64,000 bases of DNA from Anaeramoeba flamelloides (taxonomy: Eukaryota; Metamonada; Anaeramoebidae). A program made the translations under genes and the position numbers. Shown here in pieces: positions 35,801 to 48,500 of the stretch. Each line of letters begins with the position of its first letter. Positions within the stretch are counted from its first letter, which is position 1. The stretch covers positions 1,922,001-1,986,000 of the forward strand of contig JANTQA010000015.1 in NCBI GenBank assembly GCA_027625915.1, written 5' to 3'. The notes beneath the pieces are model-generated. The model did not search any database. It saw nothing but the letters and a program-made list of their open reading frames with translations, and was not told the DNA's origin.

Positions 35801-37023
35801 ATATTAAATAAAAAATATAATAGCAAATTAGTAAAACAGCAAAAAAAATTATTTTAAAATTTATTCAAACAGAATCTTTATTTGAAATCAATATTGATTC
35901 AAAATGTCGAAATAAGATTTTGGTTCAATTAGAAAGAAAAGAATTTACAATTGAAATGTTTGACGAAGCGCATTTGGTTGTCTTTGATCATATGAATTTC
36001 AATTCATTTGATAAATTTAAATTTTCAAATTATTACCAAACACTGTTGAAAAAACTCCAAAAGGATTCCACAATTGACTTGAATACTAGTAACAAGAAAT
36101 GCACTTTGCAATATCGCGGCCAGGTAAAGAATGCTTTAAATGATGAAAAGGCACTAATTAAGGAAAACAAAAATGCTTATGTGGTCGGAGAACAGTTATT
36201 AACGGCCATTTTAGATATCATTAATATTTATTATAATGTTAGTTCCAATACCATTAATATGAAGCAAATTGGCAGGTCAATCCCCTTTCGAAAATTTGTC
36301 AAACAAACAATCGATTTAAAGCAAGTTGATTTAACGAAAATCAATAGGAATGAGCGATTTTGCTTTTTTTTGAATATCTTCAATGCATTAACTTTGCATA
36401 GTTTTATTGTTAATGGAATTCCGAAGGATAAGCCTGGTATTGAAAGATTTATGAAAAATTCAAAGTATATCATAAACAAAGACTATTACTCCTTGAATGA
36501 CATTTTGCACGGTATATTAAGAAATAACCAAAGTATAAGTCAAAAAAAATACAACATTTCAAATTATTTCTTATCAAATGACGATAATAGAATCCAGTTT
36601 GCCATGAAGCCAGTGGACCCCCGAGTTCATTTTTGTTTAATCAATAGCAATTTTACTTCGTTCGTTCGGATTTATCGTAGAAAGGGTTTAAATAAATTGT
36701 TAAACACAGTCACCAAAACCGTTTTGGAACCGATAATCTCCTCGAATCGCAAAAAGTTAATTTTGCCCAAAATTTTTAATATTTATAATCAAGATTTCGG
36801 TGGCAAAGATTGGATAATTAAATGGGGATATAAACATCTTCGCAATAAATTACTAAGAAAAAGAAATAAAATAATGACAATCAAATTTTCACAAAAAAAC
36901 ATTATTAGTCAACAAATACGTCTTGACTTGAAATCTTCTTTAATCAGAAAATTTATGAATGATGAAAAGAAAAAAATTGAATATAAATCAATTAATGATG
37001 ATCATAGGAAAAATAATAAATAA
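32843..37023 (+). CDS. RGS-DUF547 protein with coiled coil and poly-Asn tract (two exons)
   Basis: Exon 1 is 32843-34846, the intron is 34847-35823 (GTAACA...AATAG), and exon 2 is 35824-37023; total 1067 residues. The first ATG is at 32843. Residues ~30-290 are basic coiled coil. A poly-Asn run is near 465-505. Residues ~624-748 form an RGS domain, begun in exon 1 (LLTIPIGVAYFHDFLSENL, ENLMFWQEVKSFKQ). It is completed in exon 2 (TAKKIILKFI, EINIDSKCRNKIL, MFDEAHLVVFDHM, FDKFKFSNYY). The join is in phase 0 and aligns with human RGS4-type domains without a gap. Residues ~825-995 match DUF547: FCFFLNIFNALTLHSFIVNGI, YYSLNDILHGILR, VDPRVHFCLINSN and FNIYNQDFGG. RGS domains speed GTP hydrolysis by G-alpha subunits, so a role in heterotrimeric G-protein signalling is likely. 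DUF547 has no settled biochemical role. Reading through the donor gives a false hydrophobic tail. Confidence 0.87.
34235..34345 (+). repeat. AAY trinucleotide repeat coding for poly-Asn
   Basis: A mixed (AAT/AAC) run inside exon 1 of the RGS-DUF547 gene encodes about 35 Asn with a few Lys and Asp. The mixture of the two Asn codons suggests the length is kept in part by selection or by old interrupted slippage. Confidence 0.88.
34988..35521 (+). repeat. 533-bp dispersed repeat, copy B, inside the RGS gene intron
   Basis: Collinear with 24690-25222 over about the same length and in the same orientation; the best kept block is caaatagagaccacaaatcc...acttcgtttggggacttgatttctaaaagaaaagtatg. It makes up more than half of the 977-bp intron that splits the RGS domain, so insertion of this element probably created the intron's unusual length. 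Confidence 0.8.
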
Positions 37024-37119
37024 ATATGATGCCATATAATTAAATAGATTAATTTTTTCGTTAATTTTTGAAATCATTAAATTAATATATATTTATATAT
37101 ATATGTATGTATGTATGTA

Positions 37120-39594
37120 TCACAGGTATGACAATTTTTTTGATATCATGAAACGCGTTGGCGTACTGGTGAGCGACGCGTAAAATTCGTTTCTCTGATA
37201 TCTATATCACAAGATATATATATATATATATATATATATAGGTTGTAAAATTTTGTTTACATGGAAAATAATAAAGTATGAAATTCCTGTATATCGAACG
37301 TGTAGACTAAACTTTTTTTTCGAAAAATTTTGTTTACTAAAGATGTATTTAGTTCTTTTAATATATCTCAAAAATACATTATAATCAAAACGAATAAAAA
37401 AAAAATAATAAATTAAATATCCAAATAATTAAAATAATGGGACGAATAATTCATTGTATATATTTATTTTAGCTTGATAAAAAATAAGAAATTATCGAAA
37501 AATTTTGAATTAAAATTTATTTTGGCGAAAGTAAACACATTTAAAAAAAAATTTTTGATCGATCATAAAAAAAAATAAAAGTGTAAACAAAAAAGTAAAT
37601 CACATCAATTACTAATGATTTAAATAATATTTACCAGACACTTTAATTTATCACTCTCTGCGTATGTATTGAGTATTTTTATTTTATCTTTTTTTGGTTC
37701 AGAAAAGTCAACTTGTTATGTTATAGTAAAGAACAATAATAATAGAATAGTTAAATTTAATTCAAAATCATATTATAATTCTCAAAAATTAATTAAAGAG
37801 TGAAAGATTTATTACTTGTGATGGCATATTCTTTGATTTTTTTCAACCATTTAAACAGTGTAATATTTTTAAAAAATATAAAAAGTCGTCATTTTATACA
37901 AAGTAAGTAACATAGGAATTTTTTGAAAGCAATTATTAAAAGGTAAATAATAAAAAATGAAATTATAATTTTACAAAAGATAATCAAGGATTCCTAATGA
38001 AATAAATGTTAAGAAACAATGAAAAACGTGATAACTTATTTAAAAAAAATAGGGGCAAAACAGGTTTTAAAGTATCAAAAAAAAATTAAAATAAGTGTAT
38101 TACCGAGCTGATAAGTTAAAGGAGAATTAATTTGATGAAAAAATTACTGATCATCTTTTACAAATTAGGAATTGTGAAAAAAAAATTTTATGATAATAAT
38201 TTTAAACATTTTTTTATGATCAATAAAAAATTCACTTAGAAGGGGTAAAATCACAATACAAAAAAATTTGACGAGCTGATCTAATATGGAATTACAAAAA
38301 ATGTGAAAGATTGACGTAATTTTCTTTCACAAATAGTAATTTTTTCAAAAAAAAAAATATATATAATTCTTTTTCCAGTCTTTAAAGGGTTTATAATTTT
38401 CAAGATTTTTAAACAGAAATATAATTGTATTGTTTTTGAGTAATCAAAAATCAAAATTCAAACTATTTTCATGATGTTATTAAATGCAAAAACTATGACA
38501 TAAATTTGAAATCGTGAATTCCCATTGTTTTTCAACACTTTTCAAGGAATTACACCATTTCCATATTTTATGTATATATGACTTAGAATCCGGGGATAAT
38601 GTACTCTTTGCCCAAATCTTAAAATTGATTCATAATCAAAAAATAGCAATATTTAGTAGAGCTAAGTTGTTTGATTAAATGATTGGGAAGATCAAGTTAA
38701 TAGAACCAGAAAGAAGGTAAAAATAAAAAATGTTTTCTTTGATCAAGTTTACCACATACAAAAATAAATTTTATTCACCATTTCTCATTTTATTTTTTTT
38801 TAGACTCATATTTCGCTTTAGTACAGAGAGGGTTGCACACACTCAATGATAAACAAAAATGTGGGTGCTCTCATCTTTCAAGAACTGTAAATGTAAACTA
38901 AAATTTTATAATCCATTTTTAGAAAAAGAAAAGTCCTCTAATCAACCCGAAATACATAAAGTATTACAACTTCAAGACTCATTATTTCTTCATTGTCATT
39001 TAAAAAGAACCAATAGATACCTTTTACTTCTTGAATTCTTTTATTTATTGCTAAAACAATAGCTAATTTTAGTACATTATCACCGGACTCAAATCACATT
39101 TTAAAAATTTTTTTGAAATTTATTTCTTTAATTTTCAAATACAAGTCCCATTCCATTCATTCCTCATCAAATTATAAAACTTTTGTTTTGAAACTGATCA
39201 GCTTATTATTTTTTTTACGAGAAAAAAAATTACATACTGCAAAGTTGGTATTTTGAAAAAAATATGTTTGAAAAACGTAAAGCACTTCATTTAAAAATTG
39301 AAGGAATGCATTATTGAACAAAATACCCAAAAGAAAAAATAAATAAAATAGTACTGACATTGTATCGTAAGACATATATTTTTCATTTCATTCATTGTTT
39401 GTAAGTTTTTTCGTTTGAGTTTTTTCACATCCCAGAAACAAAAAGTGTGATTTCAAAAGAATTCGAGGACTTTTTCAAAAAACAAAAAACGAAACAACGA
39501 ATGAATCGAAAATTCATTTTTTTAAAAAAATTCTAAAAAACGCGATTTTATAAATCTTTCGCGTTTTTGAAACGAAAAGTCGTATTACCTGTGA
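37120..39594. mobile_element. TCACAGGT-ended DNA element inside an (ATGT)n tract, copy 1
   Basis: About 2.48 kb, bounded by TCACAGGTATGAC at the left and the complement TCACAGGTAATACGA at the right, and embedded in an (ATGT)n microsatellite on both sides. TGTA directly borders each end and could be a 4-bp target duplication, although the repeat makes this ambiguous. The first ~90 bp are strikingly CpG-rich for this genome (gaaacgcgttggcgtac, gagcgacgcg), and the right end has cgcgatttt and ctttcgcgtttttgaaacg. The left 1.4 kb is collinear with 40358-41690. About 800 bp around 38550-39370 is absent from the other copy. No transposase is seen, so it is probably non-autonomous. The superfamily is unassigned. 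Confidence 0.78.
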
Positions 39595-39949
39595 TGTATG
39601 TATGTATGTATGTATGTATTGATATTTTATAAATACAAACTGTTGAATAAATATTTACTTTTATTTTGCGTTTTTTATTTTAATTTTTAAAATATTCCTT
39701 TGGGTTTAAAAGAAATGTTTTTATTATTATTATCATTTTTTTTATACTTGTTGTATTTTGGAATTTATCACCCGTTCTCTGTGTACACATATTTTTATAT
39801 TTTTATTATTATATCATCATCGAAGAAATATTTCAATTTGAATCAAGTTGTTGATTATTTCCAGTTTCGAATTACCATTTTTGTAACAATGTTTTCAATG
39901 AATTTGTATGATTTTGAGATATCACTTGGTTTTCCAATAATCTTCTCCT

Positions 39950-40324
39950 TTGGATGATTCAATTTTGACATTGACTGTAGATGAGTTTAGTTTTTTTGTT
40001 CTTTTCCGATACCTTCCAATCAATGTATTCTCCCATTCTTTTTCAAATCTTCCACTTTTCATCCTATTTCAGTTTTTTTAATTTCTTGATGAAAATAGCT
40101 TTGCTTTTATGATCATATGTGTTATGTACTCTTTTCTAGTTTTTCATCTGAGCTGGTATTTGGCTGACTTTTGTTCTTTGTTTATGATTTTATTTTTTAA
40201 AATAGGTTTATCTATTTGTTTTATATCTAATGAATTAAATTCAAGATTTTTAGCCCATACAGTATTTGGGGTAAAATAAGTGCTTTGAAAAGCTGAATTA
40301 TGAATAAGTTTGATAATCTTTTAT

Positions 40325-40335
<11 letters not shown>
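39950..40335 (-). mobile_element. LINE (non-LTR retrotransposon) remnant, reverse-transcriptase thumb region
   Basis: On the minus strand, one frame reads IIQLFKALILPQILYGLKILNL, and the neighbouring frame continues KNLEFNSLDIKQIDK. This is the region after the LINE reverse-transcriptase catalytic core (pattern ..LLYG.E.W.L...DI.KID). Downstream on the same strand come FEKEWENTL-like residues. At least one frameshift separates the two pieces and stops follow. The remnant abuts the microsatellite in which copy 2 of the TCACAGGT element sits. Confidence 0.65.
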
Positions 40336-42097
<1,762 letters not shown>

Positions 42098-42867
42098 CCT
42101 TTTCAAACAAAATGGCACACCTCTCAAATTATCTATACTATTGAATTTGATTATTAATAAGATAATTTCTTATTGATGATTTTCATTTTAATTATTCATT
42201 TTTTTTTTTTTTTGCTTATTGGATATTGAACAGATGGAAAATGAAAAAACAAGATAAGAAGAAAACAATTTGGAAATAATCTGACAGTATAAAAATGGTA
42301 ACAGTTTACGTTTGATTTCGAATGAGATAGATATAGCAATTAAGAAATATCATTATTGGATTGATGCATGGAACAAAGAAAAGAGAAAATAAAGAAAAAA
42401 ATAATTCCAACAAAAGACCTAGATGAATTGTGGATTTATCTTTAAAATGAGACTTTAAAGATAAAAGGTTTGATGTGTAAAGAGTTATCAATAACTTGTA
42501 AAGATCTTTTTCTACAATTAACCTCTTTCAATGGTTGTTATTTGTTTGATTATTTTTTTTCTTGCAATTTACAAAACGAGATTTCTCATTTCAAATAAAT
42601 GGGTACATCAATTTTTAAAATATTTAATTTAACTTTTTATTGTTTTATTTTAAGGACGATTCAAATTTTATGCGCTGTGAGAGTTGAGATAAAATACTAT
42701 AAATAGAAAAAAAGCTTTAAAAGACAATGAATTGAGGAAAAGTCCAAATATTACAATTTTTGGGATTTTTGGGATTTTTTAGATTTGGTTAGAAAATCAT
42801 TAATGATCCCAAAACTTTCTGCATTTCCCGTACAAAACAAGGCAAAACTAAAAAGAAATTTTTTTTT

Positions 42868-42911
42868 CTCTGGAACTGCCCAGCCTATTTCTCTGGAACT
42901 GCCCAGCCTAT
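42868..42911. repeat. 23-bp tandem duplication at the 5' border of a LINE fragment
   Basis: ctctggaactgcccagccta occurs at 42868 and again at 42891 with a period of 23 bases. A 23-base shift is not a multiple of three, so only the second copy is in frame with the LINE tail that follows. It may have formed when the truncated LINE inserted or by later slippage. Confidence 0.85.
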
Positions 42912-43115
42912 GAAAATAAACGTAAAATCTGGATATCTGAAATAAAAAAATTTAACATCTCTAATATATTAAAAAATAATATTACTATTTTTGATATTAT
43001 TAGAAAAAGAGATTCATTGTATTTATTAGCCTTAATAGGTAATAAATTTATTTTTGAGTCTTTAACAAAATTCCTGAATCATAATTTAGGAATTCGGGCA
43101 AATAAGAGGAATTAA
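42891..43115 (+). mobile_element. LINE ORF2 3' end, open for ~74 codons
   Basis: The frame reads LWNCPAYENKRKIW, then a helical stretch (IFDIIRKRDSLYLLALIGNKF) and ends GIRANKRN before TAA at 43113-43115. A CP.Y...R..W motif followed by a helical C-terminus is typical of the end of LINE ORF2. It is cut off at the 5' side like most LINE copies. A diverged relative (VLWDCSSYENKTKI) lies near 49580-49620. The absence of stops suggests a fairly young copy. Confidence 0.65.
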
Positions 43116-43182
43116 AAACTCCTCCGTTAAATAATAAAAAAAAAAAATAAAAAGAAATTTTTTTTGATATTATAAAATTGCT

Positions 43183-43253
43183 ACTCCACTTTCTTTTCAA
43201 GTATATTTATACTCTCTCGCTACACTCTAAGTTACTTGAAAAGAAAGTGGAGT
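43183..43253. repeat. Perfect 21-bp inverted repeat with 29-bp loop
   Basis: Arms 43183-43203 and 43233-43253 are exact reverse complements and begin actccactttctt. The loop has ctctctcgctacactct, unusually C-rich here. The hairpin is about 70 bases past the LINE stop codon, so it may be the LINE 3' UTR hairpin or an independent foldback element. Confidence 0.85.
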
Positions 43254-45503
43254 GACATTTTCCTTTTGAAATTTTTTTCAAAATTTGTTGAGAATAATTT
43301 GGTTTTGAGCATTCAAAAAAATAAATAAGCAAAAAAAAAAAGTCAACAACATACTTTTTAATTCAAACACAACTAAGAAGTGATTAGAAAGGAAAGTTTT
43401 GGGGAATAAATAACAACCCATTGACTAAATCAATACACTTATCTTTTATTAACCCAACATAACAAAATTAACCCAAAAAAAATTCAACATCTAATAAGTC
43501 AATTTAGATACACCCAAGAAGAAAGTAAGGAATTCTTTATTTTTTCAAGATACTATCAAGATTTGTGAAGATAAAATAACAAAGATGATAAATTCAACCT
43601 AAAAATGGATTTTACAAACTCAAAATTTCTCAAGTTTGCAAAATATCTTAGATCAAATTTCACTTAAGCCTATAAATATGTTTCTAAGTGGAAAAATAGT
43701 ATTAACTAATCATAAAATTCGAATAATCTTTAATGAGTTTTAAAGATTCGGTTGAGTGTTTTTTTTTATATTTTAAAGAGTTTCTTATCTTTTAGAATGA
43801 TACTAAAATTAATGTGATTAAATTATTAATAATTCTTGAATTTTTTCAAGGTTTAAAAAAAGTACTTGAGGAGAATATTTAATTTAATTGTTTGTTTTTT
43901 TTTTTTTTCATATATTTAAATTCAATAAAAAGAAAAAATTGATTTGAACTGATCTTTGAATCAAAAATTATATTTTTTTTCAAGTTTAAAATAATTATTG
44001 TATTTTTTTTTGATATGAAGTGGATTTTTTAAATTTAGTTGTTTTAGAAATTAGTGGTTTCATTTTAAAACTGTATTTTGTACACTTCATTTATAGACAA
44101 TAAGATTTCTTTCTTCTTTTAAAGGAAATAGTTTTTTTTAAATTATTAAGAAATAGGTGGGATTTTGAATTTTTCAAAAATACGAAACATGATTCAAACT
44201 TTGGAAAACAATAATTCATTTCTGAAAAAAGATTAAAAAGTAATTCTGGTTTTGTTCGAATGAGATTTTTACATTATTTTTCAATTCCAAGATGGGTAAA
44301 GTTTTTTTGAATTTGCTATTAAATTTATGGTAGTTAAAATAAAGCGTACAAAAAAATTTAACCATGTTTCAAAATAAAAAGTATTTTTTTTGTTATAGTT
44401 GCCCTATACATCAACTAATCAAAGAAACTAATAATAAACACTTTTTAAATATTGTTCTTGGTTTCTTAAAGTTCTATTATTTCAAAAGAAATTCTAAAAA
44501 TGAAGGATCAATGTACAAAATTTATCTCAAACAATCGAGTAAATTTTAAAAGAAAATGTTTATAATCAAAAAATCAAGAAAAAATTCAAAAACAATTGAG
44601 AATATTATAAAATATTTTCAACAAATTTCATTCATAATTTAAATTTTACTCAAAATAACAAGGTGTTTACTTTCAAAATTAATTTAAACTTATGTATACT
44701 ATTTGTGTAATCGATTGGATGTTGCCTTGTAACAAGAAGAAAAAAAAAAACACGGATTATATTTTGAAACAAGGATTATAGTTGTTGGGCACATATTATT
44801 TTGATCGCTGTCGTTGAAATTTTTTTTATGTTTACTAGTCCCTTAAATAATAGAACTTTAAGAAACCAATGACAATATTTACTTTTAGTTTATAGTCGTT
44901 TTCTTTGATTGGTTAGTGTATAGGTCTTCGTTAACAAAAAAAATACTTTTTATTTTGAAAAAAGGATTAAACTTTTCTACCCAATTATTTTGACAACATT
45001 AACGAAACGAATCTTATGTAGGATTAATAAAGTAACCTGTTGCTTTTTCTCTCTTAAAGTCCTTGCTTTCAAAAAGTAGGAACAAAACAAACATAGACTG
45101 GATTATTTTTTGAACACTTTGCCAAATATCACAAAGTGTAAAAAAAGATAAAGTTGGTTTATTGAGATTTTTTCCAATCTAAACAGAGTGCAAAAACAGG
45201 TAGTACACATCATAAACTTCTGAAAGAGTGGTTCAAGAATCTCTTTTAATGAGATTTTTTAGATTGAATTCTCTAATTTTTACTTTTTTATTTTTAAAAA
45301 CAATATTTTTTTTCGATTTTTATCAACAAATAAAGAAAGCAAAATTCCAAAATCTTCACTTTTTTCTTAAAATTCAAAAATAGTCAAAGTTTAAGAATTC
45401 TCAGGCCAGTTTTGTCTTTTCACCAAACTCTACAGTTATTTTTTCATTTTAGATTCTTTTGCTTTTTTCTCAAAGTCATTCTTTGAAATAAAAAACATTG
45501 AAT

Positions 45504-48500
45504 ATGTCAAAAAGAAAGCTACTAACAGAAACCCAACTCTTAAAAGAGCAGGAAAAGCGAAGAAAACAGAAAGAAAAGAAATCAATCAAACTAAAAAAAA
45601 GATCAAAAAAGAACAAAAATTTTCATTACGGTGCAATTGATCTTGAAAATCTTCCTCACATACCCAAAAAAGAAAAACTGGAAAAAAAGTTCATTCGGTT
45701 TCTTGTAAGTACTTTGCTACCTTTTTCTTGTTTGTCTTCAAAGAAGAAAGCTTATTTAAAAAATAACATGTCTATTTCATATTGGAATAAATTTTTTAAT
45801 GTTTTTTTACTTTTTTTTCAAATCTTTTCATCATTGTTTTAGAACCAAATTGGAATTACTGAAAATAATAGAGAATCTTTTTTTTCTTTATCGGCCAAGT
45901 CGAAATGGTATTTAGTCCATCAACAAAAGCACCTCTTAAATGCGTATTATGTATGTCTTCTTTTTCCTTTCTTTTCTTTTTATTATCTGCCTCTTTGTTT
46001 CCTTCTGTTAAAAATACATTTTTAAAAAAAAAAAACAAACAAGACTTTATCGATTTTTATCACAACAAAAAGAAAACGAAAGAAGAGTAATAGAATAACA
46101 GTTTCTTAACAGTACTGGAAACCGACTTGGTTTCAGTTAAATTGTGATAGATATGGATCAAATTTTTTTCAACACTCTTCTAAATAAGATTCATAAATTT
46201 CATATACACTTTTTTTGTGTTTACAGTATTCCCTTTAGAAAATTAACCATTTCTTGTCAAACTCGGAGAAGGCTTGCAAAAACATTCCCATCAGATCAAA
46301 GTACTTTTGGTGCAAAAAAAATTGTTTTCACAATTTTTATGAGTACTTGGGATATTATCATCTTCCACGGAGAAGTCTAAAATTAAAGTTTGTTGTTATT
46401 GGGTGTAGCTTACATTCCAACTTCATAGTTCAAATGTCTCTAAAAATTCTATTAGTCACAATTTTAGCAAAATACAGTCAGTTCCACTTTTAAGACACAA
46501 AATTTCAACAGGATTTAAAGTACAAAAAAATCTCAAATTAAGGCACAAAATTTGGAATTTTTAGATATTTTTTTACACAAATTATTTTACTAGAATTTGA
46601 ATTTTGTGCCTTAGTTTGAGATTTTTTTTGTGCTTTAAATTTCGTTCAAAGTTTGGGTCTTAACAATGGAACTGACTGTAGTACTATTAGTCGATCTTAA
46701 CAATTAAAAAATGATCCATAAATTTTTTCAAAAAACCCAATAATTTTAGAAAATAAAGAAGCGCTTCGAGACTAATTTAAGAGGTTGAATTATCAATATT
46801 CGACTTCAAAGTTGAAAAATATATTTCTTAAATTTGTTTCGAAATATAGATTAGTTTCTAAAAAATTCGTTTTTTTTCAAAAAATTCAATAATTCATTCA
46901 GAGATTATTTTTACAAATTATTTCCAAAATATTGAAAATATCTTAATGTTACAATTAGCTTCTTAAAAAAGGAAACAACAATAACCAGTCTTTCGGTTTG
47001 TATGTTGATAATTATTGAGTAAATCTTGGAAATTAAAATTTTGAAAAAATAATTACTTTTGGTGGTTCTAAATATTAGTTGTTAAATCCTGAAATTCTAT
47101 TACTTTTTGGTTTCTATTTTTGGATTTGGAAAAGGAATTAAAAAAAAGATTTTTCAAAAATTACAATTTTTATTTTGTGATTGTTAAAAAAAACAAATAA
47201 TTTATTGTGCAATATTATTTTCAATAGATTTTTTAGAGCCATTTGAACCATGGTGCACTAATGTTATTTACATCCAATTACAACATACTTTAATTATAGA
47301 CGAATCTCTGGTGAATCTAATCCCTTTGGGTGGCCCAAAAATTATGGTAAATTCATAGTACTTTTATGACCAACAACACAATGCTGGTTTAAAAGAATGC
47401 TGAGTAAAGAAATATCCTTAAAATTTAAAATTTAGGCTTTTATGGAAAAACTTATTGTATTTGAATAAAAACATTTTTACTTGAATCCAAATCCAAAATT
47501 TACTTTGGAAAGATTTGAAAATCAGAATCCTCTTGCTCGTCTACCTTCCACTTTTTTTAAAAAAATACTAGAGTTTAGTGCGGTGGTAGAAATATATTTT
47601 CAGTTAAAGTGGGGAGTAAGTGAAATAAGAGGGGAAAAAATTGATATTAAATTTGTCTTTGTTTTGTTCGAGAATTTAGAAAAAGTTATGTGAACCAAGA
47701 AATGTTTTTTTTAATTTTAAATAAAAAAACCAAAAATTGGAATATTTTGTCTTTCCTTCAATTGGAGATCTTTTTAATCATTTTTGTTGAGTAATATATT
47801 GTTTTTCAACCTTTAAATAACATAAAATTAGGATAGTCCTTAATACCAATTAAAAACAAATTCAGCATGTGGTGTCTGCTAGATCTTCAAAAAAACAACA
47901 ATCGAAAAACTGATATTTTTAGAAAAAAACAACCAAATAGACCGACACTCAATTTCCAATTAAAATGGTTGAGGATTATAATTTTAAATACAAATATGTT
48001 AGTTTCGGGAGTGTTGCTCTTTGATGCTTTCTGAGACCTCAAAGATTTTTTTTTTTTTCATTTTTTTCATTCTCTTTGAAAGATTCTTTTTTACTAAAAG
48101 AATATTACAAAATCCTTACATTGTCATATACGGGTGGCTACAAAATAACCAACCACAAATTAGATTAAACTCGATTAAACTGATATTATTCTGAAAGAAA
48201 ATAATTTGTATTAAATTAAAGGAATTTAATCATTTGGGAATCTAAAACAAGAAACAGATTCAATTTTTTTTCGAAATTTTGAATTTGGAAATTAAGAATC
48301 CTTTTTAAAAATTTTTTTTGCAAACTTTTGATTTTTTTGTCAATTGACAACCTTAGAAATTTTTTTTTTATGATTTGAATTTTGCTGACAAAACGAAACA
48401 CAATTTCGCAATATCATTTTTGGTGGCAAATCGACCCCTTTGGTATAGATCAAATATACGATAGGTGACTAGACCCTTAAATTGAAATTTATTTTTAGAT

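Noticed and set aside
39700-39957. 85-codon hydrophobic frame between the two TCACAGGT elements
   Set aside because: Composition is what T-rich DNA gives by chance; no motif or neighbour supports it.
47481-47693. 70-codon frame in the formin intron (NPNPKFTLERFENQNP...)
   Set aside because: It looks more protein-like than most, but no family was recognised, no splice continuity was found and it lies between repeats; it may be a fragment of an old element.
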